This document shows, piece after piece, positions 7,079 to 16,467 of a DNA stretch of 64,000 bases (the stretch's first letter is position 1; the number at the start of each line of letters is the position of its first letter). This stretch comes from an uncultured Granulosicoccus sp. (GTDB lineage Bacteria; Pseudomonadota; Gammaproteobacteria; Granulosicoccales; Granulosicoccaceae). Made by a program: the position numbers and the translations under genes. Where the stretch lies: NCBI GenBank assembly GCA_947499955.1, contig CANMQI010000011.1:1-64000 (forward strand). The letters are read 5' to 3'. Below the pieces are notes generated by a model. It made no database searches. It was not told where the DNA came from and saw nothing but the letters and a program-made list of their open reading frames with translations.

Positions 7079-8260
7079 TTATCCCGCCGTGACCGCCTTT
7101 CCAGCGCCGGCGTTCAAGCGACCCGACAGGCGTACCAGCGCAATGCCGACCACCACCACCGCAGCAGCGATATAGGGAGCCGCCGCCAGACCAATACTCT
7201 GCACGACCAGTCCTCCTACCCAGGCACCTCCGGCGATGCCAAGATTGAAGGCACCGATATTCAGGCCAGAAGCCACATCAACCGCACCCGGGGAAACCTC
7301 ACGAGCGATCTGCACGACATAGGACTGCAGGGGTGGCACATTGGCAAAGGCAAAGCCGCCCCAGAAGGCTGCAACCGCGATGGCCGCAATCGGGTTGGGT
7401 AATGCAATACCCAGCGCCACCAGTGACACCGCAAGACCGGTAAAGATCAGTGTCAGAGACCGTACGACACCGATGCGATCGGCCAGCTTGCCACCGGCAA
7501 TGTTACCTACGGCAACGGAGGCACCATAGAGCAGCAGCACGAGACTCACGGCCCCTGCCGACAACTGGGTGACTTCAGTCAGCATCGGCGCCAGAAAAGT
7601 AAAGGCGATGAAGTTACCGCCATAGCCGACAGCCGTGATCAGGTAAACGAGCAGCAGTCGAGGAGAGGTAAGTACCTGCAGCTGCGCCTTGAGCCCAGGG
7701 GAGGCGGCGCGCGTCAGCTGGGCCGGCAACAATACGGCAGAGGCAATGAAACCGATAACCCCGAGCAACACGACACCGAGAAAGGTGGATTGCCAGCCGA
7801 AGTGCTGACCAATGAAGGTGCCCAGAGGCACACCCGTGACCAGTGCAACGGTCAGTCCCAGGAAGACCAGTGCAATGGCCGAGCTTTCTTTCTCGGGTTC
7901 CACCAGGTCGGTGGCGATGGTCGATGCAATGGCAAAGAAGACGCCATGGGCCAGGCCCGTGATAAAGCGTGCGACGACCAGGCTACCGTAATCCGGTGCA
8001 AAGGCAGCAAATGCGTTACCGATGATGAACAGCGTCAGCAGCATCAGTAGCAGCGTCTTGCGTTGCATGCGGTCCGCCAGCGCGGTGAGTACGGGTGCAC
8101 CGATGGTGACACCCAGGGCATAGAGGCTGACCAGCAGCCCGGCGGATGGAATCGATACGCCCAGATCGGCGGCGATGGTGGGGATAAGGCCGACGATGAC
8201 GAACTCGGTCGTCCCGACGGCGAAAGCGCTGATGGTCAGCGCCCAAAGAGCGAGTGGCAT
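7079..8260 (-). CDS. MFS transporter, DHA1 (AraJ/YdhP-like) drug efflux
   Basis: 393 aa from ATG at 8260, which has GGAGAA 8 bases upstream; an earlier in-frame start at 8356 lacks support and would run under the divergent regulator's promoter. Twelve membrane segments can be followed. The N-terminus (ALWALTISAFAVGTTEFVIVGLIPTIA) is the signature of the AraJ/YdhP/PbuE group of proton-driven exporters. A typical loop 2-3 motif, ADRMQRKTLL, is present, and GGKLADRIGVVRSL is its second-half counterpart. First gene of the operon with the LLM oxidoreductase and aldo/keto reductase; LysR-type gene divergent. Substrate unknown. Confidence 0.9.
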   Translation of the reverse strand: MPLALWALTISAFAVGTTEFVIVGLIPTIAADLGVSIPSAGLLVSLYALGVTIGAPVLTALADRMQRKTLLLMLLTLFIIGNAFAAFAPDYGSLVVARFITGLAHGVFFAIASTIATDLVEPEKESSAIALVFLGLTVALVTGVPLGTFIGQHFGWQSTFLGVVLLGVIGFIASAVLLPAQLTRAASPGLKAQLQVLTSPRLLLVYLITAVGYGGNFIAFTFLAPMLTEVTQLSAGAVSLVLLLYGASVAVGNIAGGKLADRIGVVRSLTLIFTGLAVSLVALGIALPNPIAAIAVAAFWGGFAFANVPPLQSYVVQIAREVSPGAVDVASGLNIGAFNLGIAGGAWVGGLVVQSIGLAAAPYIAAAVVVVGIALVRLSGRLNAGAGKAVTAG

Positions 8261-8368
8261 GGAAATTCTCCGTAGTTGATGTTGACGGCGAATATGCCAC
8301 CCGCTATCTTTTGCGAGAATAGACAAGAATGGAAATGGCCATTGCAGAATCTGCACGAATTACCCCGA

Positions 8369-9235
8369 ATGAGCGATCTGAGTGCCTTTGTCGGAATTGT
8401 GGATGATGGTGGCTTTGCCGAGTCCGCGCGGCACCGGGGCGTGTCCGCGTCCACGCTGAGCCGTTCTGTCACTCGATTGGAGCAGCAACTGGGCGTCACG
8501 CTGTTACGTCGAACCACGCGATTTGTCGAAATCACCCCTGAGGGTGCCGCCGTTCTGTCAGCCGCCCGCGACATTCTGGACCGAGCGGAATGTCTGCAAG
8601 AGATCACGACCAGTGGGCAGACCCCTTCCGGGCCACTGCGCGTGAATGCTCCTGTCCCCTTCGTTCTTCACGTACTCGCGCCGCGACTGGCTGAATTCCG
8701 TGCGCAATATCCCGACATCGAGTTGACTGTCGATATGACTGATAGCCTGGTCGATCTGATCGGCAGTCATGCGGATATCGCCATCCGGTTCGGGCGACTC
8801 TCGGATAGCGGCATGCTGCATCGGCCCTTGGGTCTTACCCCATGGAAACTGGTGGCCGCACCAGGCTATCTGGACCGACACCTCTGGCCCAAGAAGCCGA
8901 CAGACCTCCTGAAGCTCGAACAAGTGCGATTTGCAACTCCGGACCATATCAACACCTTGCATTTTGCCAACCAGGCGAAGCCGATCGTCATGCCGACTGC
9001 GCTGACGGCCGGCAATGGAGAAGCCGTGCGACAACTGGTACTGGGCGGCCTGGGCATTGCCCGGTTTTCCGACTTCATGGTGTCAGAGGATATTGCTGCA
9101 GGCCGTCTGGTCGAGCTGTTTCCCGGACAGCTGAATGCCGAGCCGCTGGAGATTTCCGCGCTCTATCTGACCCGCATTTCCGGTTTGCGGCGGTTGGGGG
9201 TGTTTCTCGACTGGTTGGGAACACTGCTTCGGTGA
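8369..9235 (+). CDS. LysR-family transcriptional regulator
   Basis: 288 aa from ATG at 8369 (MSDLSAFVGIVDDGGF), the usual LysR start; the frame is open upstream but overlaps the divergent promoter region. The N-terminal winged HTH has FAESARHRGVSASTLSRSVT and LEQQLGVTLLRRTTR. The C-terminal periplasmic-binding-like domain has GPLRVNAPVPFVLHVLAP. It matches the AaeR/DsdC-like subset that usually controls a divergent transporter or reductase. The 108-base gap to the MFS gene at 8260 presumably carries its operator, and the leftward three-gene operon is its likely target. Effector unknown. Confidence 0.88.
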   Translation: MSDLSAFVGIVDDGGFAESARHRGVSASTLSRSVTRLEQQLGVTLLRRTTRFVEITPEGAAVLSAARDILDRAECLQEITTSGQTPSGPLRVNAPVPFVLHVLAPRLAEFRAQYPDIELTVDMTDSLVDLIGSHADIAIRFGRLSDSGMLHRPLGLTPWKLVAAPGYLDRHLWPKKPTDLLKLEQVRFATPDHINTLHFANQAKPIVMPTALTAGNGEAVRQLVLGGLGIARFSDFMVSEDIAAGRLVELFPGQLNAEPLEISALYLTRISGLRRLGVFLDWLGTLLR

Positions 9236-9469
9236 AGCAAAGCCGACGCAGATTGCTGGCTGTGTGGTTTGGTAAATGACAGGCTAACCACAAGGCATTG
9301 GCAGTTGACAATGACTTCTCATCAGGAAAAGCGAGAACCGGGTATTACTACCCGATAGCCACTGGACCACAAAGTTTTACAAACGACTGTTGGTCGTATG
9401 AAACACAATGGTTTTTTCATCCCCGCATCTGAATGCTACGGTGCCAGAAACCCCAGGAATCTGAAAAGT

Positions 9470-11038
9470 ATGCCTCACTCGTTATTGAAACGCCTGCTGA
9501 TATCCCTGCCATTGCTGGCCACGCCGATGTTTGCTGCGGGGCAGTCGACCGTCGACTACTCATTCAGTGCAGCGCAGCTTTGTACGCTCGATGATGCGGG
9601 TCAAGTGGCCTGTTCCCTGGCAGCCGGCTACGAACGATTGCAACCCCCGACCAGTCTTCCTGCGTTGACAGCTTTGACAACCGGTGAGGCGCATGCCTGC
9701 GGTATTACGCTTGACGGACAACTCGTTTGCTGGGGCGGCAACTTCTATGGTCAGTTGAACATGCCTGATGTTGACGGGGTATTCACACAGATCGACGCCG
9801 GTGCAAACCATACTTGCGCTCTGGATTCGAGCGGCGAGGCTATCTGCTGGGGCCTGAACACCAACCTTCAGCTTGAGCCGCCTGCTGGCGCAACGTTTTC
9901 GCAGGTCGATGCGGCAGGCGTCAAGTCCTGTGGCCTGATGACCGATGGAGACATCGTTTGCTGGTCTGATGATGCGCGTCGTTCACCTCAGGACCTGGTG
10001 GGCCCCTTTGCAAAGATGGACCTTCGCTCGGGGGAAGTGTGTGGATTGACCGAGGACGGTGGAATACGGTGTTCCAATGGTTCATCCATCAACTTACCCA
10101 TCAGACCCGTAACACCCTACTTGACACCACCGGACAACGGCCCCTACGTCGATATTGCGGCCTCATACAATGCCGTGTGCGGCCTGCAAATCGATGGCAC
10201 GCTGGACTGCTCACTGTTGAACCCGGAAGATGCAGACATCTACCCATTGGGCGAACAGTTCTCGTCCATTCATTCCAATGAAACAGACATCCTCATCAGT
10301 ACGCGAGAGATCGTGGATGGAAACTTCGCCTATGTGGCATCGGGTACCGCCATGTGCGGCGAGCGTGCTGACGGCTCGCTGCAGTGCTGGGATGAAGGCG
10401 CGATCTTTCCCGGACCCAATGGTCCGGCTGTGTCGAACGCAGAGTTTGTAGCCACTTTCGAGCTTGAACTGGACGCACGAGTCTACGGTTCAAATACGGT
10501 TGAACTATTCTGGACACCCCTTCCCTTCAACTCCGACGGTATCAACGAAGAAGTCCAACCGGTCGTGGAAGTTTTTCGAAATGGGGAATCCATTGCCACG
10601 CAGCTCGCCCGATTCAGCTATCTGGATTACGGTGCGTTTGCCGATGTCGAGTATCAGATCAGATTGATCGATGAAGCGGGCAACCCCGGCCCCTTGTCGG
10701 GCACTCTGTCAGTCAATACCCTATCAGGGTCGGTGCTGTTCAATGGTGAACCCACGCTAACGGTTTCCCCGCTGGAAGATCTCCCTGACGTATTCACGAA
10801 CACCAGCACTGGAAGCCTGCCCGTGGGGATCGTGATTGCCTGGAACGTCAATCCGGACATAGAGAGCATGATTGATGGCTACGAAATCCGCGTGAACGGG
10901 GCGCAGCTCGGTTTCACCCGGTCTCGCTTGTTTGTGGATACAAGAACTGCACAGACGGGCCGCTGCGTTGAAATTGTCGCAGTCGGTTTTGACGAATCAC
11001 GCCTTGGCGCCAGAGCATTCGGGTCTGGTTGTAATTGA
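9470..11038 (+). CDS. Secreted RCC1-repeat protein
   Basis: 522 aa from ATG at 9470; the longer frame from 9398 would bury the signal peptide. Signal sequence MPHSLLKRLLISLPLLATPMFA with cleavage near AAG-QST. Residues about 30-320 hold at least five RCC1-like blades of about 45 residues, each with a Cys pair pattern such as HACGITLDGQLVCWGGN and HTCALDSSGEAICWG, predicting a beta-propeller. The C-terminal 200 residues look like one or two fibronectin-III-like sandwiches (VELFWTPLPF, IVIAWNVNPD). Exported proteins of this layout are common in marine gammaproteobacteria but their role is unknown. It stands alone between a LysR gene and ilvN. Confidence 0.8.
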   Translation: MPHSLLKRLLISLPLLATPMFAAGQSTVDYSFSAAQLCTLDDAGQVACSLAAGYERLQPPTSLPALTALTTGEAHACGITLDGQLVCWGGNFYGQLNMPDVDGVFTQIDAGANHTCALDSSGEAICWGLNTNLQLEPPAGATFSQVDAAGVKSCGLMTDGDIVCWSDDARRSPQDLVGPFAKMDLRSGEVCGLTEDGGIRCSNGSSINLPIRPVTPYLTPPDNGPYVDIAASYNAVCGLQIDGTLDCSLLNPEDADIYPLGEQFSSIHSNETDILISTREIVDGNFAYVASGTAMCGERADGSLQCWDEGAIFPGPNGPAVSNAEFVATFELELDARVYGSNTVELFWTPLPFNSDGINEEVQPVVEVFRNGESIATQLARFSYLDYGAFADVEYQIRLIDEAGNPGPLSGTLSVNTLSGSVLFNGEPTLTVSPLEDLPDVFTNTSTGSLPVGIVIAWNVNPDIESMIDGYEIRVNGAQLGFTRSRLFVDTRTAQTGRCVEIVAVGFDESRLGARAFGSGCN

Positions 11039-11194
11039 CTCTACCTCTGCGCTCAGTCGATCGTTGCTGATCGGCTGACAGCATGTATAGTCAAGGCGTT
11101 CGTGCTACTCGAAGCTCGGCCCTGGATGTTGAAGAAAGCCCTTTGATGCAAATTCGGGTATCAGTTAACACGAACATGGCAATGACTTGACTGA

Positions 11195-11221
11195 AGCCCT
11201 CTGTACCGTAGACAGAGGGCT
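11195..11221. terminator. Hairpin downstream of ilvN
   Basis: AGCCCTCTGT - accgtag - ACAGAGGGCT, a perfect 10-bp stem in the gap between the convergent RCC1-like gene and ilvN. It can act on either strand; the T content after it is low on both. Confidence 0.6.
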
Positions 11222-11238
11222 ACTTGACTCAGCCCGCC

Positions 11239-11562
11239 TTAAACAACTGAGGTAGACCCAGGCGCCACAGTCCTGGTTTGGTGCTTGAACATCGCAGGCA
11301 AACGATCAAACGTATCTGAATCCAGATCCGGCTTCAGCACACTCATCACATCCTCCAATTTCTCAAGCTGTCGAATCATTTGCTCCAACTGGTCACCCGC
11401 TTGCACCTGCAACCAGATGCGGCTCTGCTCACTACCGGATATCGGCAAGCAGACAATACCTTCCACGTTGAAAGCACGCCGTGCAAACAGGCCGCAAACA
11501 TGCGACATGACACCGGGATGGTTGCGTACAATCAGTTCGAGTACAGGAAATTGATTCTGCAT
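11239..11562 (-). CDS. ilvN: Acetolactate synthase small (regulatory) subunit
   Basis: 107 aa, close to the short IlvN of isozyme I rather than the longer IlvH. It is one ACT domain: PVLELIVRNHPGVMSHVCGL, FARRAFNVEGIVCLPI, then LEKLEDVMSV. It binds valine and sets the activity of the large subunit encoded just upstream (2-base gap), so both are made from one mRNA under the attenuator at 13305-13456. The start is ATG at 11562. A hairpin follows the stop. Confidence 0.93.
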   Translation of the reverse strand: MQNQFPVLELIVRNHPGVMSHVCGLFARRAFNVEGIVCLPISGSEQSRIWLQVQAGDQLEQMIRQLEKLEDVMSVLKPDLDSDTFDRLPAMFKHQTRTVAPGSTSVV

Positions 11563-11564
11563 GG

Positions 11565-13253
11565 CTATTCTCCGAGCATGTGTGTGTTGGCAGCGCCAGC
11601 AGGCACCATCGGATACACCTTTTCTTCAGGATTAGTGAAGATATGAATCAAGCATGGCCCTGGCTTGTCAATGGCTGCCTTCAATGCCGTTTCAGGATCT
11701 TCAGCAGCATTCAGGTCACAGGTGTCCAGGCCAAAACCTGCCGCGATGGCCAGAAAGTCGGTTTTCTGCAGATACGTCGCGCCGTATACATTTTCTCGGT
11801 AGAACATGCTCTGCTGCTGATGCACCAAGCCGAGCGCTCGGTTGTTCATGAGAATGATCTTGACATCCAGATCATTTTCAGCGGCTGTGGCCATCTCCTG
11901 AATGTTCATCATCAAACTGCCATCACCGGAAAAGCACAAGACTTTGCGTGACGGCTCCGCCAACGCCGCACCAATAGCCGCTGGCAGACCAAAGCCCATG
12001 GTGCCCAAACCACCCGACGTCAACCATTGACCCGGACGATTGAAGGGGTAGGACTGTGCTACCCACATTTGATGCTGGCCCACATCGGTCGTGATGATTT
12101 CGCTGCCATCGACGCATTTTGCTACGGCGCGAATCACACCAAAGTGAGTCAACGGGTCTTCGATACCCGGTCGGTGATCGGGAAACTGTGTTTGCATGTC
12201 GCTCACCGCTGCCAGCCATTCTTCACGGCCATCCGAGGTAATCCGTGGCAGCAAACGCGTCAGTACCTCGCCCACATCACCCTGAATGGCAATATGTGGC
12301 TGGCGGATTTTGCCAATTTCAGCGCGATCAATATCCACATGAATGATGCTGGCATTCGGGCAAAACTTCTCAGCCAAGCCAATAGCACGGTCGTCGAAAC
12401 GTGCACCCAGCACAACCAGCAAATCTGCCTCGTTCATGATCAGATTGGTACTACGCGCCCCGTGCATGCCCAGCATACCCAGAGACCGAGGATGGTCCGT
12501 CGGTAATATGCCCAAACCGTTCAGCGTCATGGTGGCAGGTAAATGGCCGTGCTCTGCCAGCTCTCGAACTTGCTCTACCGCATTCGTGGCACCGCCACCC
12601 ACATACAGGATGGGACGCTCGGCAGCATTGATCATCGCCGCCGCATCGAGAATGCTCTGCGAGCTGATCTCCGGTAAGGCGGGCCTCTCGATGAGATAGG
12701 CGACGTCGTCATAGTCCAGCTCAGCCGACTGTACATCCTTGGGGACATCAATCCAGACCGGCCCTGGCCGGCCCGATTCTGCAATCGAGAAGGCTTCGTC
12801 AATCACACGGGGCAAATCCGCAATTTCACGCACCAGATAGTTGTGCTTGGTAACAGGAATGGACAAACCGTAGGTATCGACTTCCTGAAAGGCATCCGTA
12901 CCGATCATGTCGCGAGGTACTTGACCGGTAATACACACCAAGGGGACGGAATCCATGCGCGCATCGGCAATAGCTGTAACCAGATTCGTCGCACCTGGAC
13001 CACTACAGGCGACACAGACCGCCGCTTTGCCGCTGGTACGAGCCATGCCTTGCGCGATAAAGCCAGCGCCTTGTTCATGACGAGCCAGCACGTGCCGAAT
13101 ACTGCTTTCGCTCAGTGCATCGTACAGTGGTAGCACCGTACCACCGGGGATACCAGAGATCATGGTGATGCCCTGACGCTCCAGCAAATGCACAATGAGC
13201 TGCGCACCAGAGATTCGTCGGGTTTGAGGTAATACGGTGGCCGAGGTTGCCAT
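11565..13253 (-). CDS. ilvB: Acetolactate synthase large (catalytic) subunit
   Basis: 562 aa. TPP- and FAD-dependent enzyme joining two pyruvates (or pyruvate and 2-oxobutyrate), first shared step of valine, leucine and isoleucine synthesis. The TPP N-domain has GIPGGTVLPLYDAL and the catalytic Glu in ARHEQGAGFIAQG. The middle domain has GGGATNAVEQV. The C-domain has GDGSLMMNIQEMAT (Mg-TPP motif GDGS..N, with N in MNN). It heads the operon with ilvN, 51 bases downstream of a rho-independent attenuator and a valine-rich leader ORF. The isozyme I type (ilvBN) fits the leader composition. Confidence 0.95.
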   Translation of the reverse strand: MATSATVLPQTRRISGAQLIVHLLERQGITMISGIPGGTVLPLYDALSESSIRHVLARHEQGAGFIAQGMARTSGKAAVCVACSGPGATNLVTAIADARMDSVPLVCITGQVPRDMIGTDAFQEVDTYGLSIPVTKHNYLVREIADLPRVIDEAFSIAESGRPGPVWIDVPKDVQSAELDYDDVAYLIERPALPEISSQSILDAAAMINAAERPILYVGGGATNAVEQVRELAEHGHLPATMTLNGLGILPTDHPRSLGMLGMHGARSTNLIMNEADLLVVLGARFDDRAIGLAEKFCPNASIIHVDIDRAEIGKIRQPHIAIQGDVGEVLTRLLPRITSDGREEWLAAVSDMQTQFPDHRPGIEDPLTHFGVIRAVAKCVDGSEIITTDVGQHQMWVAQSYPFNRPGQWLTSGGLGTMGFGLPAAIGAALAEPSRKVLCFSGDGSLMMNIQEMATAAENDLDVKIILMNNRALGLVHQQQSMFYRENVYGATYLQKTDFLAIAAGFGLDTCDLNAAEDPETALKAAIDKPGPCLIHIFTNPEEKVYPMVPAGAANTHMLGE

Positions 13254-13304
13254 GCTTCAGTCCTGTATGAGTCTGAGTCAGCGCAACTTCAAGGCGGGGT
13301 AAAC

Positions 13305-13340
13305 AAAAAACCCCGCCCGGTTTGCGCCGGCGGGGTTTTG
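13305..13340 (-). terminator. ilvBN attenuator terminator
   Basis: Read leftward: CCCCGCC, loop region, GGCGGGG followed by TTTTTTG, with AAAA before the stem. This is a textbook rho-independent terminator between the leader ORF stop (13364) and the ilvB ATG (13253). Leader translation would decide whether this stem forms. Confidence 0.9.
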
Positions 13341-13363
13341 AAATCAGTGTGTTGACTCAACCC

Positions 13364-13456
13364 CTACGGCACGAAACCGACGACCACGACAAGCACCACC
13401 ACCACGACATCAAGCGCAGCTTTCAGCAGATTAACTTGTGTGAACGACAAAGCCAT
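13364..13456 (-). CDS. ivbL: ilvBN leader (attenuator) peptide
   Basis: 30 codons starting at ATG 13456. I count 11 valine and 5 leucine codons, with a run of five Val (DVVVVVL) and then four more (LVVVVG) before the stop. The gene sits between a good promoter and a rho-independent terminator ahead of ilvB, exactly the layout of the E. coli ivbL leader, though the sequence itself differs. When charged valyl- or leucyl-tRNA is scarce, ribosomes should stall in the Val run and prevent terminator formation. No isoleucine codon is present, so control should be by Val and Leu only. Confidence 0.9.
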   Translation of the reverse strand: MALSFTQVNLLKAALDVVVVVLVVVVGFVP

Positions 13457-13495
13457 TAGGGGAAAAATTGGATCAACAGTTGTTTGGTGGTATCG

Positions 13496-13525
13496 AGTAT
13501 AAGCAGATTTCCATACGTTGTGCAA
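13496..13525 (-). promoter_or_regulatory. Sigma-70 promoter of the ilvBN leader
   Basis: On the minus strand TTGCAC (13525-13520) and TATACT (13501-13496) are separated by 18 bases, giving a start near 13489 and a 5' leader of about 33 bases before the leader ATG. Confidence 0.65.
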
Positions 13526-13909
13526 TAGACACGGAAGTTGGCGTGGAAAAGTGCCGGCCAAGTGGTGGAATGGGATTTTTTCGAGATCAAGGGGTAGCGG
13601 CTTTCTCTCACAAAGACATCATCGAGCAGTGTAGCGACGGCGATGGGTGAGCCAGAGGGCGGGCAGGATCACTTCCGCTCATCATGACTGCTGCCCACAA
13701 AACCTCTTCGGCAACAGGGGATAAAACGTAGGCGATAACGAATCGACCCAGAGGCACCCTATCTGTTTGCGTGTTCGGTATTTTGACCGTGCTGGTCAAA
13801 TGCGTGCTTGGAGTCTGGACGTCGCTGAACAGCGGCAACTACAATCATCAAACATCCCGATATCAAGAGGATGACTCTGCACTCACCCCTGCCCCCCGGT
13901 GAAATCACG
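13526..13909. other. Intergenic, no gene supported
   Basis: About 380 bases between the ilv promoter and the lipoprotein gene. A leftward frame (13608-13838) holds a short hydrophobic piece with SPVAEEVLW that faintly recalls a CPBP-protease motif, but there is no full domain and no ribosome site, so I do not call it. The upstream region of the rightward lipoprotein gene must hold its promoter. Confidence 0.4.
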
Positions 13910-14560
13910 ATGAATACCTTCACAAACATCCTTGTATCGCTCATCGTTTTCGCCCTCCTGTCGGGGTGCGATATAGCAAGGACAATCACGCCTTGCTCTG
14001 ATGGTCATTGCCGACCACCGGTGGAAGCGATATCTGAAATACAAGCCCTTGGCGTGACCCTTGCCACATCGACCAGGCCATTTCCGGAATCTGTGGAAAC
14101 GAAGTTTTTCACACGGGAAAGCGACGGTGAACAATTCATATTCAGCGAAGAATTGACACTATTCTTCAGCCCTTCCATGACAGGCGAAACGCTTGCCAAC
14201 CCGGATTCATCGTCAACCGATTGGGCGGATCATCCCTATGCATTCACGTTCAGTGTTGACGTAGATGGGGCGTACGAGATGATAAAGCCCTTCATTCCGG
14301 AGTATGCATTTCAATTCGACGGTACGGCTTTCGGGCCGTTGGACGGGATCAATCAGCCTCCGGAACTGATCGTTTTTGGCGATCACGCACTTGAAGCGAC
14401 ATCATGGTTTCCCCTGCGGGCAAGTCACATTGAAATCTGGCTCAGACAGGAAGGAGAAACAGAATTCTCTCTCATGAAGCGTACGAGTCTGGAGAGCTTG
14501 ATTGCGTGGCGGACATACCTCAAGCCCGCCATCCTGGTGGTCAATTCTGGTGCGCCGTGA
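13910..14560 (+). CDS. Lipoprotein of unknown function
   Basis: 216 aa from ATG at 13910 (the frame opens at 13871). Lipoprotein signal MNTFTNILVSLIVFALLSGC with lipobox LLSGC, so C20 is the likely lipidated residue. Asp follows the Cys, which in enterobacteria would favour inner-membrane retention. The mature part is acidic and beta-rich (FIFSEELTLFFSPSM, YAFTFSVDVDGAYEMI) with no motif I recognise. No operon partner; a GNAT gene follows after 157 bases. Confidence 0.7.
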   Translation: MNTFTNILVSLIVFALLSGCDIARTITPCSDGHCRPPVEAISEIQALGVTLATSTRPFPESVETKFFTRESDGEQFIFSEELTLFFSPSMTGETLANPDSSSTDWADHPYAFTFSVDVDGAYEMIKPFIPEYAFQFDGTAFGPLDGINQPPELIVFGDHALEATSWFPLRASHIEIWLRQEGETEFSLMKRTSLESLIAWRTYLKPAILVVNSGAP

Positions 14561-14717
14561 CTACCTTGAAAGGACAGCGTGACTATTCTGCAGCCAGAGC
14601 ATTTACAGATGGAAAGTGGCCGAGCCAACGCCTGAGTCGCCGCCAGCATTTCCAGGCATGCGCATCTACCGGTGTCGGTAAGGAGCAAGTGTTCGTATTT
14701 TGGTATTCTTTTGGCCC

Positions 14718-15191
14718 ATGAACTATCAATTAGCACGCCCTACTCGCGGGCAATTGCAGGAACTGATCGATATCAGACTGGAAGCGATGCGCCCCAGTCT
14801 TGTGGCGATCGACAGGTACGACCCGCAAGTGGCTGCGACAAGGTTCAGCAAGGAATATGACCCGGAAATCACGACTTGCATCCTGTTGTCAGGCAAGACG
14901 GTCGGCTTCTATGTGCTTGTTCCCATGCACGATCATCTGCTGCTTGATCACCTGTATATACGGCCAGAGAACCAGAGACAGGGGATTGGAACGTCCATCA
15001 TCAGATCCATCAAGATCCTGTCTCTAACCCGCCAACTCCCGGTAAAGCTGGGAGCACTCCGTGGCAGTGAGTCCAATGACTTGTACCAACGTCATGGCTT
15101 CGTGAAGACGCACGAATCGGAGTTCGATATCTACTACCAATTTACCCCTGACAGTCACCCTGATGGAATAACGACCATGGCCGAGGAATAG
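14718..15191 (+). CDS. GNAT-family N-acetyltransferase
   Basis: 157 aa from ATG at 14718. Acetyl-CoA-dependent transferase fold. The core beta-4/alpha-3 region reads LLDHLYIRPENQRQGIGTSI, where RQGIGT is the pyrophosphate-binding Q/R-x-x-G-x-G/A motif. The C-terminal part NDLYQRHGFVKTHESEFDIY is the usual Y-x-x-x-GF tail. Acts in the cytoplasm; the substrate cannot be told. It appears to be a single-gene unit. Confidence 0.85.
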   Translation: MNYQLARPTRGQLQELIDIRLEAMRPSLVAIDRYDPQVAATRFSKEYDPEITTCILLSGKTVGFYVLVPMHDHLLLDHLYIRPENQRQGIGTSIIRSIKILSLTRQLPVKLGALRGSESNDLYQRHGFVKTHESEFDIYYQFTPDSHPDGITTMAEE

Positions 15192-15541
15192 CTGTGGGCG
15201 CTCGATGAGTGCGAGCCGTTAGAGCCAGCAATACCCGTGATCGGAAACCAGGAAAAAATACCAAAGTAATGGGCAAGCAAGGTAGGCCTTGTCGTCGCAG
15301 CTGTAGCCACCCTGCCGACAGCCCCCTCGGCGTAGGCACAACCGGTCAACGCCACGAAGGCGGCAAGTTGGATTTTGTCGATCTGCCGATGACGGTATCC
15401 AACACTCTGGATTGGCTGGACGAATAGAAAGCTGGCGTGAGACCTGTTTGGTAACCAGATATTTCAACCTATCCATTTGGCTTGTTGACTGAGCAGGGAC
15501 GTTGGTGATTCGATGGTCAGAGATGCATTAATGGCGAAATC
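15192..15541. other. Intergenic, possible small lipoprotein remnant
   Basis: The 350 bases hold no clear gene. A leftward frame ending at 15155 contains LAAFVALTGCAYA, which looks like a lipoprotein signal and lipobox, then about 50 residues. There is no proper start codon for the full signal peptide, so this may be a decayed small lipoprotein or chance. The promoter of the 15542 gene should lie here. Confidence 0.3.
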
Positions 15542-16360
15542 ATGGATCGACTGGACAAGATTGAAGAGGCTGTGCTGCTTCTTTCGAAGTTAGCCGAACC
15601 AAAGCCCAGATCCATCTGGGATAAGCTCTATCTCGACAGAGTCAGAGATTTGCTCTGGATTCTTACCATTCCGACGTTGCTGTACACGGGAGCCGTGAAT
15701 TTCGATAAATACTGGCTCAGTCGCAATGAGATTCGGCTCGAAGAAAAGCGCAACATCGCTATTGCACGACTTGACCTGCTTCAGGATATCAATAGCGAAA
15801 TCTACCAGCTTCAGACCCGCGGAGAGGGACGCCAGGCTTTTGCGCTGATTGAAGCCAAACGCGGACAAATTGCTCGGCTGACCGATACGGTCTTCCTGAC
15901 CTGGGCAGAGCAGCCTGAGATGTTGGAGCGTCATGATCTGAATGCCTTGGCAGAGGCACTTCTGGTGCAGCACCGCACCGATGATGCGCTGCGTGTGGCT
16001 GAAACCGTTGAAAGCGATGGGCTCAGTCCTATCGATGCGATTGATCAGCAAATCCTCAAGGCGCGCATTCAATTTGCGGTAGGACCAGCGCAGGATATCG
16101 ATGCCGCCCGAGATCATCTGCGCAAGACAGTGCCCTTGGTTGAGCAGATCCCGCGCAAGGGAAATCAGTTTCTGATGCAGGAGAAGACACTGCAAGTCCG
16201 TCTCTTGAATGAGAGCTGGCTCGGGGTGGACTGCGAAAAGCTCCTGCCCATGGCCGAGGCCTTGACGGAAGTTCGGGCTTTGAACAAGGCTGCCGGTAGC
16301 TCCGAGGATATCTATCAGTCCGAGATCACTGTGCGTACCGTGCGGGATCAATGTTCCTGA
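15542..16360 (+). CDS. Membrane-anchored protein with helical (TPR-like) repeats, unknown
   Basis: 272 aa. Short coil at the N-terminus, one membrane segment at about residues 37-56 (LLWILTIPTLLYTGAVNF), then a charged helical linker (RLEEKRNIAIARLDLLQDIN). The C-terminal 150 residues look like antiparallel helices (LNALAEALLVQHRTDDALRV), in the style of TPRs. I recognise no family. The next gene (16468) has a similar plan with one membrane anchor and a long helical part, so the two may work together; the gap is 107 bases. Confidence 0.65.
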   Translation: MDRLDKIEEAVLLLSKLAEPKPRSIWDKLYLDRVRDLLWILTIPTLLYTGAVNFDKYWLSRNEIRLEEKRNIAIARLDLLQDINSEIYQLQTRGEGRQAFALIEAKRGQIARLTDTVFLTWAEQPEMLERHDLNALAEALLVQHRTDDALRVAETVESDGLSPIDAIDQQILKARIQFAVGPAQDIDAARDHLRKTVPLVEQIPRKGNQFLMQEKTLQVRLLNESWLGVDCEKLLPMAEALTEVRALNKAAGSSEDIYQSEITVRTVRDQCS

Positions 16361-16467
16361 ATCGTATTCGAAAGTACTTCGGTTTTTATAATCGAACAGG
16401 AGGTATGGTGACGAACGAGACAAACCAGTCCAGTGGCTAGTCCGTTGCTTCGACAGTTGGAGAACTT

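Noticed and set aside
13608-13838. Leftward 76-codon ORF with SPVAEEVLW, like a CPBP-protease motif
   Set aside because: Only one short motif, too short for the domain, no ribosome site.
15155-15355. Leftward ORF with a lipobox-like LTGCAYA
   Set aside because: The required signal peptide has no start codon in frame; kept only as a possible remnant in the intergenic note.
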